Origin: JAIBAI01 sp044238875 | GTDB lineage: Bacteria > Bacteroidota > Bacteroidia > M30B66 | Assembly (NCBI GenBank): GCA_044238875.1 | Contig: JBIICM010000012.1 | Location: 1-26,029 of the forward strand | Direction: 5' to 3' | Length of the DNA stretch: 26,029 nt | Part shown: positions 7,605 to 15,438 of the stretch, piece by piece | How the letters are laid out: every line of letters begins with the position of its first letter | How positions within the stretch are numbered: position 1 is the stretch's first letter | Notes under the pieces: model-generated | The model's input: only the letters and a program-made list of their open reading frames with translations | What the model was told of the DNA's origin: nothing | Databases searched by the model: none | Position numbers and translations under genes: made by a program

Positions 7605-8248
7605 CTTTGCCGGCGTGTAAACTGGTTACGAAACAGGTAGGTACGGCTCTCGTTTCCTTCCCATAACCTTTTGATATTTCTGGTATGGGTGAATATTACC
7701 AGGAGCGGAATACTGATGGCAAAAATGATGGTGGCATCATGGGTGGCATGCTGAATTACCAGAATAAACAGCGCATAAAAGAGCGATGAGAGTATCGAAC
7801 CCAGCGAAACATAATGCGTCAGCAACAAAATAAGCAGAAACAAGCCGATACAACACAGTGCGGCTAACGGATGCATGCCAATGCTGATACCAAGCAGGGT
7901 AGCCACACCTTTACCTCCCCTGAAGCCGGCAAAGACGGGGAATATATGACCCAAAACAGCAGCCGCACCGCAAAGCACCCTGAAATTCTCAAACAAAACA
8001 GGAGACGATGGATCCACAAAAACCCATACCGGTAGCATAACCGCTATCCAGCCTTTCAGTGCATCAACCAACAGTACCGGAATGCCCGCCTTTTTACCAA
8101 GCACCCTGAAGGTATTGGTTGCCCCGGCATTGCCGCTGCCTCTTTCACGGATATCAAATCCGAAAAAATAACGTGAGACCCATACAGCAGTTGGAATAGA
8201 CCCCAAAAAATAAGCAATAACCAGCAGTAGCAGACCCGTATATATCAC
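7601..8248 (-). CDS. plsY: Glycerol-3-phosphate acyltransferase PlsY
   Basis: An inner-membrane enzyme that transfers an acyl group from acyl-phosphate to glycerol-3-phosphate, the first step of phospholipid synthesis. All three family motifs are visible: GSGNAGATNTFRVLG (residues ~37-51), the VDALKGWIAV segment, and GHIFPVFAGFRGGKGVAT. About five hydrophobic segments span the 215 residues, normal for PlsY. It starts 9 bases after rsmE and overlaps bamD by 4 bases. The family requires PlsX for its acyl-phosphate substrate; plsX is not in this window. Confidence 0.95.
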   Translation of the reverse strand: MIYTGLLLLVIAYFLGSIPTAVWVSRYFFGFDIRERGSGNAGATNTFRVLGKKAGIPVLLVDALKGWIAVMLPVWVFVDPSSPVLFENFRVLCGAAAVLGHIFPVFAGFRGGKGVATLLGISIGMHPLAALCCIGLFLLILLLTHYVSLGSILSSLFYALFILVIQHATHDATIIFAISIPLLVIFTHTRNIKRLWEGNESRTYLFRNQFTRRQR

Positions 8249-8257
8249 ATCGCAAAT

Positions 8258-8971
8258 TTATGAATTATCGCGGTAATTGATGCCGGCAACAAGCGCACAG
8301 GCAACAACCCCCGCTGTTTCTGTGCGAAGCCTTGTGTTTCCCAGGCTAATTTCCTTTGCACCATGCCTGCCAGCCCATTCAATTTCATCACTTGTAAAAT
8401 CACCTTCTGGCCCAATCAGCAACAGAATTTCAGGCGCCCCTCCGGCCACCTGATCAACCAGGTGTTTTGGCCGGTCAGCACAGTGTGCAATTAAAACCTG
8501 CGCATTACTCCGGCTCGGTAATAGGTCTTCCGGTTTTGCAGGCGGATGAAGCAGGGGCAGCCAGGGATTGCCGCTTTGCTTCATGGCCGATACAAGCACC
8601 TTCATTGCACGCTTTTCATTGATTTTAATCCTTTCGCCACGTTTGGTGATCAGGGGTGTAATCTCGTCAACACCTATTTCAGTAGCCTTCTCTAAAAACC
8701 ACTCGAAGCGTTCATGCATTTTAGTAGGGGCCAGCGCAATATGCAGCCTGTAGCCACGAGGTTGTGTATGATTTTCCTTTTTCAAATCAATTAACAAGGC
8801 TCCTTTGGGGTCAGGATCACCGATCACACCAGTAAATACCCCTCCCCTGCCATCTAAAACCTGAACTGCATCGCCTTTTTTAAGGCGCAAAACCCTCACC
8901 AGATGATGACTTTCTTCTTCATTAAGCCGGGTTTGATGGATAAAAAATTCAGGCTGAAAAAATGTATGCAT
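8258..8971 (-). CDS. rsmE: 16S rRNA m3U1498 methyltransferase RsmE
   Basis: A SAM-dependent SPOUT-class methyltransferase that modifies uridine 1498 of 16S rRNA. The N-terminal PUA-like domain (to ~70) contains HHLVRVLRLKKGD. The C-terminal trefoil-knot domain carries LLIGPEGDFTSDEI and LGNTRLRTETA, the SAM-binding loops of the family. The 237-residue length is normal. It begins 2 bases after the porin stop and ends 9 bases before plsY, so it is internal to the run. Confidence 0.95.
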   Translation of the reverse strand: MHTFFQPEFFIHQTRLNEEESHHLVRVLRLKKGDAVQVLDGRGGVFTGVIGDPDPKGALLIDLKKENHTQPRGYRLHIALAPTKMHERFEWFLEKATEIGVDEITPLITKRGERIKINEKRAMKVLVSAMKQSGNPWLPLLHPPAKPEDLLPSRSNAQVLIAHCADRPKHLVDQVAGGAPEILLLIGPEGDFTSDEIEWAGRHGAKEISLGNTRLRTETAGVVACALVAGINYRDNS

Positions 8972-8973
8972 CG

Positions 8974-10179
8974 CTATATACCGATTTCTATCTGAAAATA
9001 AGAGCCCCAGGCATTGCCAGGCTGGTTAACCCGCCAATTGCCCGACAGCATCTGATAATGAATGCTCGCCTGAAGTTTCACCCGATGCCCCGCCAAATAA
9101 CGGTTAAAACCAAGCATGAGCATATCTGTCTGCTTTTCATAACCGCTTAGTTTACCCGACGGCTTTACCGAGGCATAGCGCAGGGCCAGCTCATTTTTCC
9201 TGCTGAGCATACGGCTCGCCTGAATATTGAAGCCGGTTCCGGAATATACATACCGGACATCATCCTTGATTAATTCCTGTACGCCTGAATCAGCCGTTCG
9301 GGAAAACCACTCGCCCAATAGGGCCCAACCCCGGTATTTGAACATCAGGTCGGCGATGCTGGTGCGAATATCTGCGGGGCTGTGAAGAAATCCGCCCAAC
9401 TGTCCACCGGCTCTTTGCGCACGGTGGTTAAAACTTTCGGTAAACCCAAGCGACAATGCAGGTACTTGATGAAAATCCTGATCGCCTTCACTGTAATCTC
9501 CCTCATTCACAAATTTACCGAAAGGCAACCATTCCAGCCTTCCCGTATAGCATAATCCGCCGTTACCCCTGAATGCATTGCGGCCTTCACCCGATGATAC
9601 AACCGCTTTAATGAGCAGCGGATGTTTTTTTCCAAGCCTGAATGTCTGGAACCACCCAAAATCCCTGTCGAGTGTGAACCGGTTATTGGCAATAGAGCGC
9701 TCTGCAAACTGAAGGTTTCCTGATGAAATAACACGTTCTCGGTTACCGGGTAGTTTGGCCTGGCCGAAACCCATTTTCCACCAGTCGCGCACCTCATAAA
9801 AAATTATGGCATCGCGCGTGATATTTGGGGGGCCGTCATCAACAATATCAAGGTCTCCCCTCGAAAACGAAAGCTGCAGATAATAGGTCAGGCGCGGATT
9901 GATCAAAAACCCCTCAATACGAAGCCGCAACCTTCTGATTCGGGCTTCAGTGGCGCCAACATTCAGATTATTACCGCTAATAGTTTGTGCAAAAGCCTGA
10001 TTTTGAAGCCTGAACCTGAATAACAAGGAAAAAGTACTGTCTTTAGCTATGAATTTCAGACCCCTTACCCGTTTTACCATAGCCTGCTGATCTGATTCAT
10101 TTTCCTGTGCTACAATTTGCAGGGAGGATAAGACCATGACTCCAAGGAGAAAAATAACCCTTTTTAATTTTTTCAGCAT
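8974..10179 (-). CDS. Phosphate-selective porin O/P family outer membrane protein
   Basis: A predicted beta-barrel of the OprO/OprP (Porin_O_P) family, common in Bacteroidota, whose real substrate is often unknown. I choose the start MLKKLKRVIFLLGVMVLSSLQIVAQ, a compact signal peptide, over an in-frame ATG 18 bases upstream. After a short linker the protein alternates amphipathic strands with tight turns, beginning with FRFRLQNQAFAQ and RIRRLRLRIEGFLINPRLTYYLQLS, the usual first strands of the family. It ends in GSYFQIEIGI, a hydrophobic strand lacking the common final Phe/Trp. It is first in the seven-gene run; its own promoter and that of parC share the 10180-10295 gap. The phosphate role is only a family label. 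Confidence 0.85.
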   Translation of the reverse strand: MLKKLKRVIFLLGVMVLSSLQIVAQENESDQQAMVKRVRGLKFIAKDSTFSLLFRFRLQNQAFAQTISGNNLNVGATEARIRRLRLRIEGFLINPRLTYYLQLSFSRGDLDIVDDGPPNITRDAIIFYEVRDWWKMGFGQAKLPGNRERVISSGNLQFAERSIANNRFTLDRDFGWFQTFRLGKKHPLLIKAVVSSGEGRNAFRGNGGLCYTGRLEWLPFGKFVNEGDYSEGDQDFHQVPALSLGFTESFNHRAQRAGGQLGGFLHSPADIRTSIADLMFKYRGWALLGEWFSRTADSGVQELIKDDVRYVYSGTGFNIQASRMLSRKNELALRYASVKPSGKLSGYEKQTDMLMLGFNRYLAGHRVKLQASIHYQMLSGNWRVNQPGNAWGSYFQIEIGI

Positions 10180-10194
10180 TGTTGACAAAGAAAG

Positions 10195-10202
10195 CAAATA
10201 TG
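10195..10202 (-). promoter_or_regulatory. Possible -7 box CATATTTG for the porin operon
   Basis: One mismatch to TAnnTTTG on the minus strand, ending 15 bases before the porin ATG at 10179. It is the best candidate promoter for the seven-gene run but is weaker than other boxes here. Confidence 0.3.
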
Positions 10203-10210
10203 CACGATTT

Positions 10211-10230
10211 GCTGAAAAATAGCTTTCAGC
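10211..10230. repeat. 7-bp inverted repeat between porin and parC
   Basis: GCTGAAA (10211-10217), 6-base spacer, TTTCAGC (10224-10230). A third copy of TTTCAGC lies at 10171-10177 over the porin start. It sits just upstream of the possible porin -7 box, so it could be an operator for the divergent genes. Confidence 0.3.
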
Positions 10231-10283
10231 CTGCCAATGTTCAAAAATAGGTTTAAAAAAAGCGTTAAAACCCCTGTTATCAA

Positions 10284-10291
10284 TATATTTG
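10284..10291 (+). promoter_or_regulatory. -7 promoter box TATATTTG for parC
   Basis: Exact match to TAnnTTTG ending 4 bases before the ATG at 10296. It would place the transcription start at about the start codon. Confidence 0.5.
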
Positions 10292-10295
10292 CGCG

Positions 10296-12932
10296 ATGAT
10301 TAACGAGGAGCCTGAACCACCTATAAATGACAATCAGCAAAATGGTAACAACCATGAACCTGATGAACACATCACGCATTTATCAGGCATGTACGAGAAC
10401 TGGTTTCTCGACTACGCCTCCTATGTTATCCTGGAAAGAGCTGTACCTTATGTGGAAGACGGTCTGAAGCCTGTTCAGCGCCGGATTCTTCATTCAATGA
10501 AAGATCTTGATGACGGGCGGTACAACAAGGTTGCCAACATTATCGGGCATACCATGAAGTACCATCCGCATGGAGATGCATCTATCGGAGATGCCCTGGT
10601 GCAGCTCGGACAGAAAGACCTTTTGATTGATATGCAGGGTAACTGGGGTAATATTTACACCGGCGATTCAGCTGCGGCACCCCGTTACATTGAAGCCCGG
10701 CTCAGCAAACTGGCCTTGGATATTCTGTTTAATCCGAAAACAACCAACTGGCAGCTCAGCTACGATGGAAGAAACCGCGAACCGGTAACCCTTCCCGTGA
10801 AGTTTCCGCTATTACTCGCACAGGGCGTTGAAGGTATTGCCGTTGGTCTTTCCTGTAAAATTCTTCCGCACAACTTTAATGAGCTGATTGATGCCAGCAT
10901 TGCCAGTCTGAAAAACAAGCCATTTGAGATATTTCCTGATTTTCTCACGGCAGGTCTGGCTGATTTCAGCAAATACAATGATGGTTTGCGCGGGGGCAAA
11001 GTCAGAATCAGGGCACGCATTCAGCAACTGGATAAAAATACGCTTGTTATTAGCGATATCCCGTTTGGCACCACCACGGGCTCATTGATTGAATCAATTA
11101 TTACGGCCAACGAAAAAGAAAAAATAAAAATCCGCAAGATTGAAGACAACACCAGTGAAAACGTTGAAATACTGGTGCATCTTCCGGCGGGCATTTCACC
11201 TGATAAAACCATTGATGCCCTCTATGCCGTTACCGATTGTGAAATAACGGTTTCGCCCAATGCCTGCATCATTGAAAATGATAAACCGCGCTTTGTCGGG
11301 GTGAGCGAGATCTTGCGCATTTCTGCCGACAATACACGCAATTTGTTGAAAAGAGAACTGGAGATTGAAAAGGCCGAGCTGGAAGAAGACTGGCATTTCA
11401 GTTCACTTGAAAAAATATTTATAGAGGAAAGAATTTACCGCGATATCGAAGAGGCAGAAACATGGGAAGCCGTGATCAGCAACATTGCTGAAGGTTTGAA
11501 GAAATTCAGAAAACAGCTGCACAGAGATATCACCGAAGAAGATATTATAAAGCTCACCGAAATACGCATTAAAAGAATTTCAAAATTTGATGCTTTCAAA
11601 GCCGATGAACATATTAAAGGCATTGAAGAAAAAATAGCGGCATGTGAACATCATCTGGCAAACCTTACCGATTACGCCATCGCCTATTACCAGAACCTGA
11701 AGAAGAAATATGGTGCTGGAAAGGAGCGCAAAACAGAGATTCGAATGTTTGATACCATTGAGTTATCAAAGGTGGTAATTAACAATGAAAAACTCTATGT
11801 TAACCGGGAGGAAGGCTTTGCCGGCACCGGACTAAAAAAGGACGAGTTTGTGTGCGACTGCTCCGACATTGATGATATTATAGTAATCAGAGCTGATGGC
11901 AGCATGATAGTTTCTAAAGTAACCGAAAAGGCCTTTGTCGGAAAAGATATTTTGCACATCAATGTTTTCAGGAAAAACGATGAGCGTACCACCTATAACC
12001 TGGTTTATCAGGATGGGAAAACAGGCCCCTACTACGTGAAACGCTTTGCTGTAAGCGGTGTGATCAGAGACAAGGCCTATGACCTCACAAAGGGAACCAA
12101 AGGGTCAAGAATCATCTACCTGAGTGCCAATCCTAACGGAGAAAGTGAGGTACTGCACGTGTTTCTAAAGCCCAGGCCCAAACTGAAAAAGACGGCTTTT
12201 GAATTTGATTTTGGCAGCATGGCCATTAAAGGTCGCGGTGCCGGAGGAAATATTCTCAGCAAGATTCCGATCAGGAAAATTATCCTGAAAGAAAAAGGAC
12301 AATCAACACTTGGTGCCAGACAAATTTGGTGGGATGAAGCTGTGAGGCGCATCAATGCAGATGGAAGAGGCATTCTGCTGGGCTCATTTGCCGCAACGGA
12401 TAAGATACTCACCATCATGCAAAGCGGTCATTACAAATTATTAACACCTGATCCGGCGGCGCATTTTGAAGAAGACATGCTCGCTATTGAGAAGTTCAAT
12501 CCGCGTGCGCCCATCACCACCATTTATTTTGATGCTGAAAGTGGCGAATACATGGTAAAACGCTTCATGGTGGAGGCCGGTGATAAAAAAGTATCCTTTG
12601 TTGGTGAGGCGGCTGATTCATGGGTGGCATTTGTTTCAACCGACACATTTCCGCGCGCCCAGCTTGAGTTCAACCGTCTGGGAAAATTTACACGCCCGCC
12701 CGAAGAATTGCATCTGGCTTCTTTTATTGCTGTTAAAGGAGTAAAAGCCAAGGGGCGGAAACTCTCGGCACATCCGGTTAAAGCCATTCATCCGCTGGCC
12801 TCACTGCCCGAGCCTGAACAGGTTCAGGAAACAGCGCCACAGCCCGAACCTGCTGGTGATCAACAAAAACCATCGATAGTGGTTGACCTCGAAAATGAAG
12901 ACCCTCAGATGCGCCTTTTTAGCGAGGAATAA
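10296..12932 (+). CDS. parC: DNA topoisomerase IV subunit A
   Basis: The breakage-reunion subunit of a type IIA topoisomerase that unlinks daughter chromosomes. At 878 residues it has the N-terminal winged-helix/tower core and a C-terminal beta-pinwheel. The catalytic Tyr131 is in AAAPRYIEARLSKLA; DGLKPVQRRILHSM and YHPHGDASIGDALV flank the DNA gate. The sequence is the ParC rather than GyrA type: the start is LDYASYVILERAVPYVEDG and no clear GyrA box is visible. The residue equivalent to GyrA Ser83 is Ala95, with Asp99 at the position 87 equivalent. The last ~80 residues are Pro/Glu/Gln-rich and end QMRLFSEE. The partner parE is not adjacent. Confidence 0.93.
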   Translation: MINEEPEPPINDNQQNGNNHEPDEHITHLSGMYENWFLDYASYVILERAVPYVEDGLKPVQRRILHSMKDLDDGRYNKVANIIGHTMKYHPHGDASIGDALVQLGQKDLLIDMQGNWGNIYTGDSAAAPRYIEARLSKLALDILFNPKTTNWQLSYDGRNREPVTLPVKFPLLLAQGVEGIAVGLSCKILPHNFNELIDASIASLKNKPFEIFPDFLTAGLADFSKYNDGLRGGKVRIRARIQQLDKNTLVISDIPFGTTTGSLIESIITANEKEKIKIRKIEDNTSENVEILVHLPAGISPDKTIDALYAVTDCEITVSPNACIIENDKPRFVGVSEILRISADNTRNLLKRELEIEKAELEEDWHFSSLEKIFIEERIYRDIEEAETWEAVISNIAEGLKKFRKQLHRDITEEDIIKLTEIRIKRISKFDAFKADEHIKGIEEKIAACEHHLANLTDYAIAYYQNLKKKYGAGKERKTEIRMFDTIELSKVVINNEKLYVNREEGFAGTGLKKDEFVCDCSDIDDIIVIRADGSMIVSKVTEKAFVGKDILHINVFRKNDERTTYNLVYQDGKTGPYYVKRFAVSGVIRDKAYDLTKGTKGSRIIYLSANPNGESEVLHVFLKPRPKLKKTAFEFDFGSMAIKGRGAGGNILSKIPIRKIILKEKGQSTLGARQIWWDEAVRRINADGRGILLGSFAATDKILTIMQSGHYKLLTPDPAAHFEEDMLAIEKFNPRAPITTIYFDAESGEYMVKRFMVEAGDKKVSFVGEAADSWVAFVSTDTFPRAQLEFNRLGKFTRPPEELHLASFIAVKGVKAKGRKLSAHPVKAIHPLASLPEPEQVQETAPQPEPAGDQQKPSIVVDLENEDPQMRLFSEE

Positions 12933-13065
12933 GTTAACCCTAACTGCAAAAAAGACGCAAATCAGGGAGGATTTAACCCAATTTATGCAATAGAATTGAA
13001 CTAATTTTCTAGGGGTCGAAGGAATCTGTGATTCATCGGGGTTAATCCGGATGCTGCGCTCATAG

Positions 13066-13084
13066 CTAATGCACTATGCATTAG
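13066..13084. repeat. 8-bp inverted repeat in the parC-downstream gap
   Basis: CTAATGCA / CTA / TGCATTAG in the 251-base gap 12933-13183. It has no T-tract, so it does not look like an intrinsic terminator. The gap otherwise shows only the promoter box at 13172-13179 and no supportable gene. Confidence 0.3.
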
Positions 13085-13171
13085 AGCATTGCGCTTCAAA
13101 TGCATAATCAGGGATTAAATAATCTTTCAAATTCAACTTGCGTAAAGCCATAATTAATAAATAAAGCGCCT

Positions 13172-13179
13172 TATTTTTG
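13172..13179 (+). promoter_or_regulatory. -7 promoter box TATTTTTG for the lpxK-pnp-ridA operon
   Basis: Exact match to TAnnTTTG ending 4 bases before the ATG at 13184. The encoded protein is conserved from its first residues, so if this box is used the mRNA would be leaderless. Confidence 0.55.
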
Positions 13180-13183
13180 CCCC

Positions 13184-14383
13184 ATGCTCACGTTGGGAAT
13201 CATCAGGGAAGAAAAAAAACCATTCGACAAACGGGTGGCATTCCTGCCTGATCAATGCGCTGAACTCAAAAAACGTTTCCCTGGAATTCAGATAATCGTG
13301 CAACCATCGCCACACCGATGTGCGTCAGATCAGGCCTATGCCGATGCCGGCATGGAAATCAGGGAAGACCTTTCAGACTGCGATATCCTGATGGGAATCA
13401 AGGAAGTACCGGTAGAAGCATTGATTGCCGGAAAAACATACCTGTTTTTTTCACATACCATTAAAAAACAACCCCATAACCGGAAGCTGCTGCGCACGAT
13501 ACTAGAAAAAAAAATACGGCTGATTGACTACGAAACACTGGTTTGGGAAAAAGGCAGCCGCGTGCTTGGTTTCGGTCGTTATGCAGGCATAGTGGGTACC
13601 CATAACGGACTGCTTACCTACGGCAGAAAAACAGGTGGATTTAATCTGAATCCGGCATGGCAGTGCACTGACTATGCTGAAATGAAAGACCAATACAAAG
13701 GTCTTCAGCTTCCGCCGGTAAAGATTGCGCTTTGCGGTGATGGCCGGGTGGCTCATGGCTGCCTTGAACTGCTCAAGGCCATTGGTATCAGAGAGGTGAC
13801 CCCTGATGAATTTCTGGAAGAAACATATACACGGCCAACCTACGTGCACCTCATTCCTGAGGATTTCTATGCCCACAAGGACGGCGATGTTTGGGATAAG
13901 GCCGACTTTTATCATAACCCTGAAAATTATGTATCCACCTTCAGGCCTTACACCAGGGTATGCGACCTGATGATCAACGCCATCTACTGGAACGAACGTA
14001 TTCCACGTTTTTTTTCACGCGAGGATATGAAAGCCAGTGATTTCAGGATTCAGGTAATTGCCGATATCAGCTGCGATATCAACGGATCGGTGCCGGCCAC
14101 CGTAAGGGATACCAGCATTGAAGACCCTGTTTATGGGTATCATCCCCTCTCTGAAACACTGGAGCCCCCCTATCAAAAAAACACCATTGACATTATGGCG
14201 GTAAGCAATTTGCCCTGTGAACTTCCATTGGATGCCTCACGCGGTTTTGGCGAACAATTGCTGCGTCATGTGATGGGGCATCTGCTTGGCAAGCCTGCCG
14301 ACCGTATGATCGAGGGCGCCACCATATGCCGTGATGGTAAGTTAACATCCAGCTATGCTTACCTGAGCGATTATGTGGAATAG
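13184..14383 (+). CDS. Saccharopine/alanine dehydrogenase-family NAD(P) oxidoreductase
   Basis: A 399-residue enzyme of the AlaDH/PNT - saccharopine dehydrogenase fold. The N-terminal domain has REEKKPFDKRVAFLP, PSPHRCASDQAYADAG and GIKEVP. Lys73 in GIKEVP and His91 in YLFFSHTIKKQ line up with the Lys and His catalytic pair of yeast saccharopine dehydrogenase (LYS1), and RLIDYETL also resembles that family. A Rossmann motif, CGDGRVAHGCLELL, starts at about residue 184. In sequence it looks closer to lysine-forming saccharopine dehydrogenase or the LKR domain than to alanine dehydrogenase, but the substrate cannot be fixed from the sequence. It is the first gene of a four-gene operon; lpxK begins 20 bases downstream. 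Confidence 0.8.
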   Translation: MLTLGIIREEKKPFDKRVAFLPDQCAELKKRFPGIQIIVQPSPHRCASDQAYADAGMEIREDLSDCDILMGIKEVPVEALIAGKTYLFFSHTIKKQPHNRKLLRTILEKKIRLIDYETLVWEKGSRVLGFGRYAGIVGTHNGLLTYGRKTGGFNLNPAWQCTDYAEMKDQYKGLQLPPVKIALCGDGRVAHGCLELLKAIGIREVTPDEFLEETYTRPTYVHLIPEDFYAHKDGDVWDKADFYHNPENYVSTFRPYTRVCDLMINAIYWNERIPRFFSREDMKASDFRIQVIADISCDINGSVPATVRDTSIEDPVYGYHPLSETLEPPYQKNTIDIMAVSNLPCELPLDASRGFGEQLLRHVMGHLLGKPADRMIEGATICRDGKLTSSYAYLSDYVE

Positions 14384-14403
14384 ACCTTAAACCGCCGCGA
14401 AAA

Positions 14404-15438
14404 TTGCTGAAGTTATTACTGCTGCCGTTTGCCTTTCTGTATGGTTGTGTGCTCCATATCCGCCATTTTTTATATGACCGCAGACTGTTAACACAGGTTT
14501 CATTTAACTTTCCGGTAATCGTAATCGGTAATCTTGAGGCGGGCGGCAGCGGAAAAACGCCGCATACCATTTACATCACGCGCCTGTTCAGGAAGTTTAA
14601 ACCTGCACTACTCAGCAGGGGCTACAAAAGAAAAACAAAAGGATTTTTAGAATTACCCCAGCATGGGCAGGCTGAAGATTATGGTGACGAACCAATGCTT
14701 TTTAAGGAAAATTTTCCCGGATTGCATGTAGCTGTTTGTGAGCGAAGACCCGAAGGAATAAAAAAGCTCAAAACGCTGCACCCTGAAACCGGGATGGTGA
14801 TTCTTGATGATGCCTATCAGCACCGGCGATTGAGAGCCGGCTGCACCATTTTACTGGTTGACTGGCAAACCTTACAGGGCTCACGCCGTTTGCTGCCCGC
14901 AGGCAAACTAAGAGACCTCTGGAGCCGGCGCCTGAAGGCTGATCTGATCGTTATTAGTAAATGTATGGGCCTGCCCGATGAAAATGCACAGAAAAAGGCC
15001 CTGAAAACTCTTGCCCCGCGAAAAAATCAGACAGTATTTTTTAGCTGGTATGCCTACACATCCTTCATCGGACTTGACGGCAGCGTTTATCCCACCGAAA
15101 TCATCAGTAATCAACAGCTTGTGATGGTTTGCGGGATTGCAAATCCGCAATACCTGGCTGAATGGCTCAGCAGAAAGGCTTTAACCGTTGAACAGGAACT
15201 GTTTCCCGATCATTATGCATTTACCGCTGATGACATCCGGCGAATTCACAAAAAGTTTAATAAGTTTGCTACTTACTTTATCATCACCGAAAAAGACAGG
15301 GTTAAAATTGAACCGTTGATTCCTGAATCATCCAGAAAAAACTGGCTGAGTATTCAGATAGAGGTTCAGCTAAATCATCCGGAAGCGTTTGAAAATGAAA
15401 TCAGAAAATATGTTACAACAAATTCAGGAAACCGCTGA
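14404..15438 (+). CDS. lpxK: Tetraacyldisaccharide 4'-kinase (lipid A pathway)
   Basis: Phosphorylates the 4' position of the lipid A disaccharide at the inner membrane. The 344-residue protein opens with an amphipathic membrane-associated helix (LKLLLLPFAFLYGCVLHIR) and has the P-loop AGGSGKTP (46-53) and the DDAYQHR motif (135-141), whose Asp and His serve catalysis in the family. The start appears to be TTG at 14404: no ATG is available in frame between the upstream stop of the previous gene and the conserved N-terminus. An upstream ATA is the only other candidate. The 3' end overlaps the next gene by 29 bases. Confidence 0.92.
   Translation: MLKLLLLPFAFLYGCVLHIRHFLYDRRLLTQVSFNFPVIVIGNLEAGGSGKTPHTIYITRLFRKFKPALLSRGYKRKTKGFLELPQHGQAEDYGDEPMLFKENFPGLHVAVCERRPEGIKKLKTLHPETGMVILDDAYQHRRLRAGCTILLVDWQTLQGSRRLLPAGKLRDLWSRRLKADLIVISKCMGLPDENAQKKALKTLAPRKNQTVFFSWYAYTSFIGLDGSVYPTEIISNQQLVMVCGIANPQYLAEWLSRKALTVEQELFPDHYAFTADDIRRIHKKFNKFATYFIITEKDRVKIEPLIPESSRKNWLSIQIEVQLNHPEAFENEIRKYVTTNSGNR

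Noticed and set aside
12524..12787. Minus-strand frames within parC and other long minus- or plus-strand frames inside core genes
   Set aside because: They lie wholly inside strongly conserved genes and show no domain or signal; they are frame shadows.
12933..13183. A possible decayed mobile element or small RNA in the gap after parC
   Set aside because: Beyond one 8-bp inverted repeat and the promoter box I see no terminal repeats, target duplication or transposase remnant.
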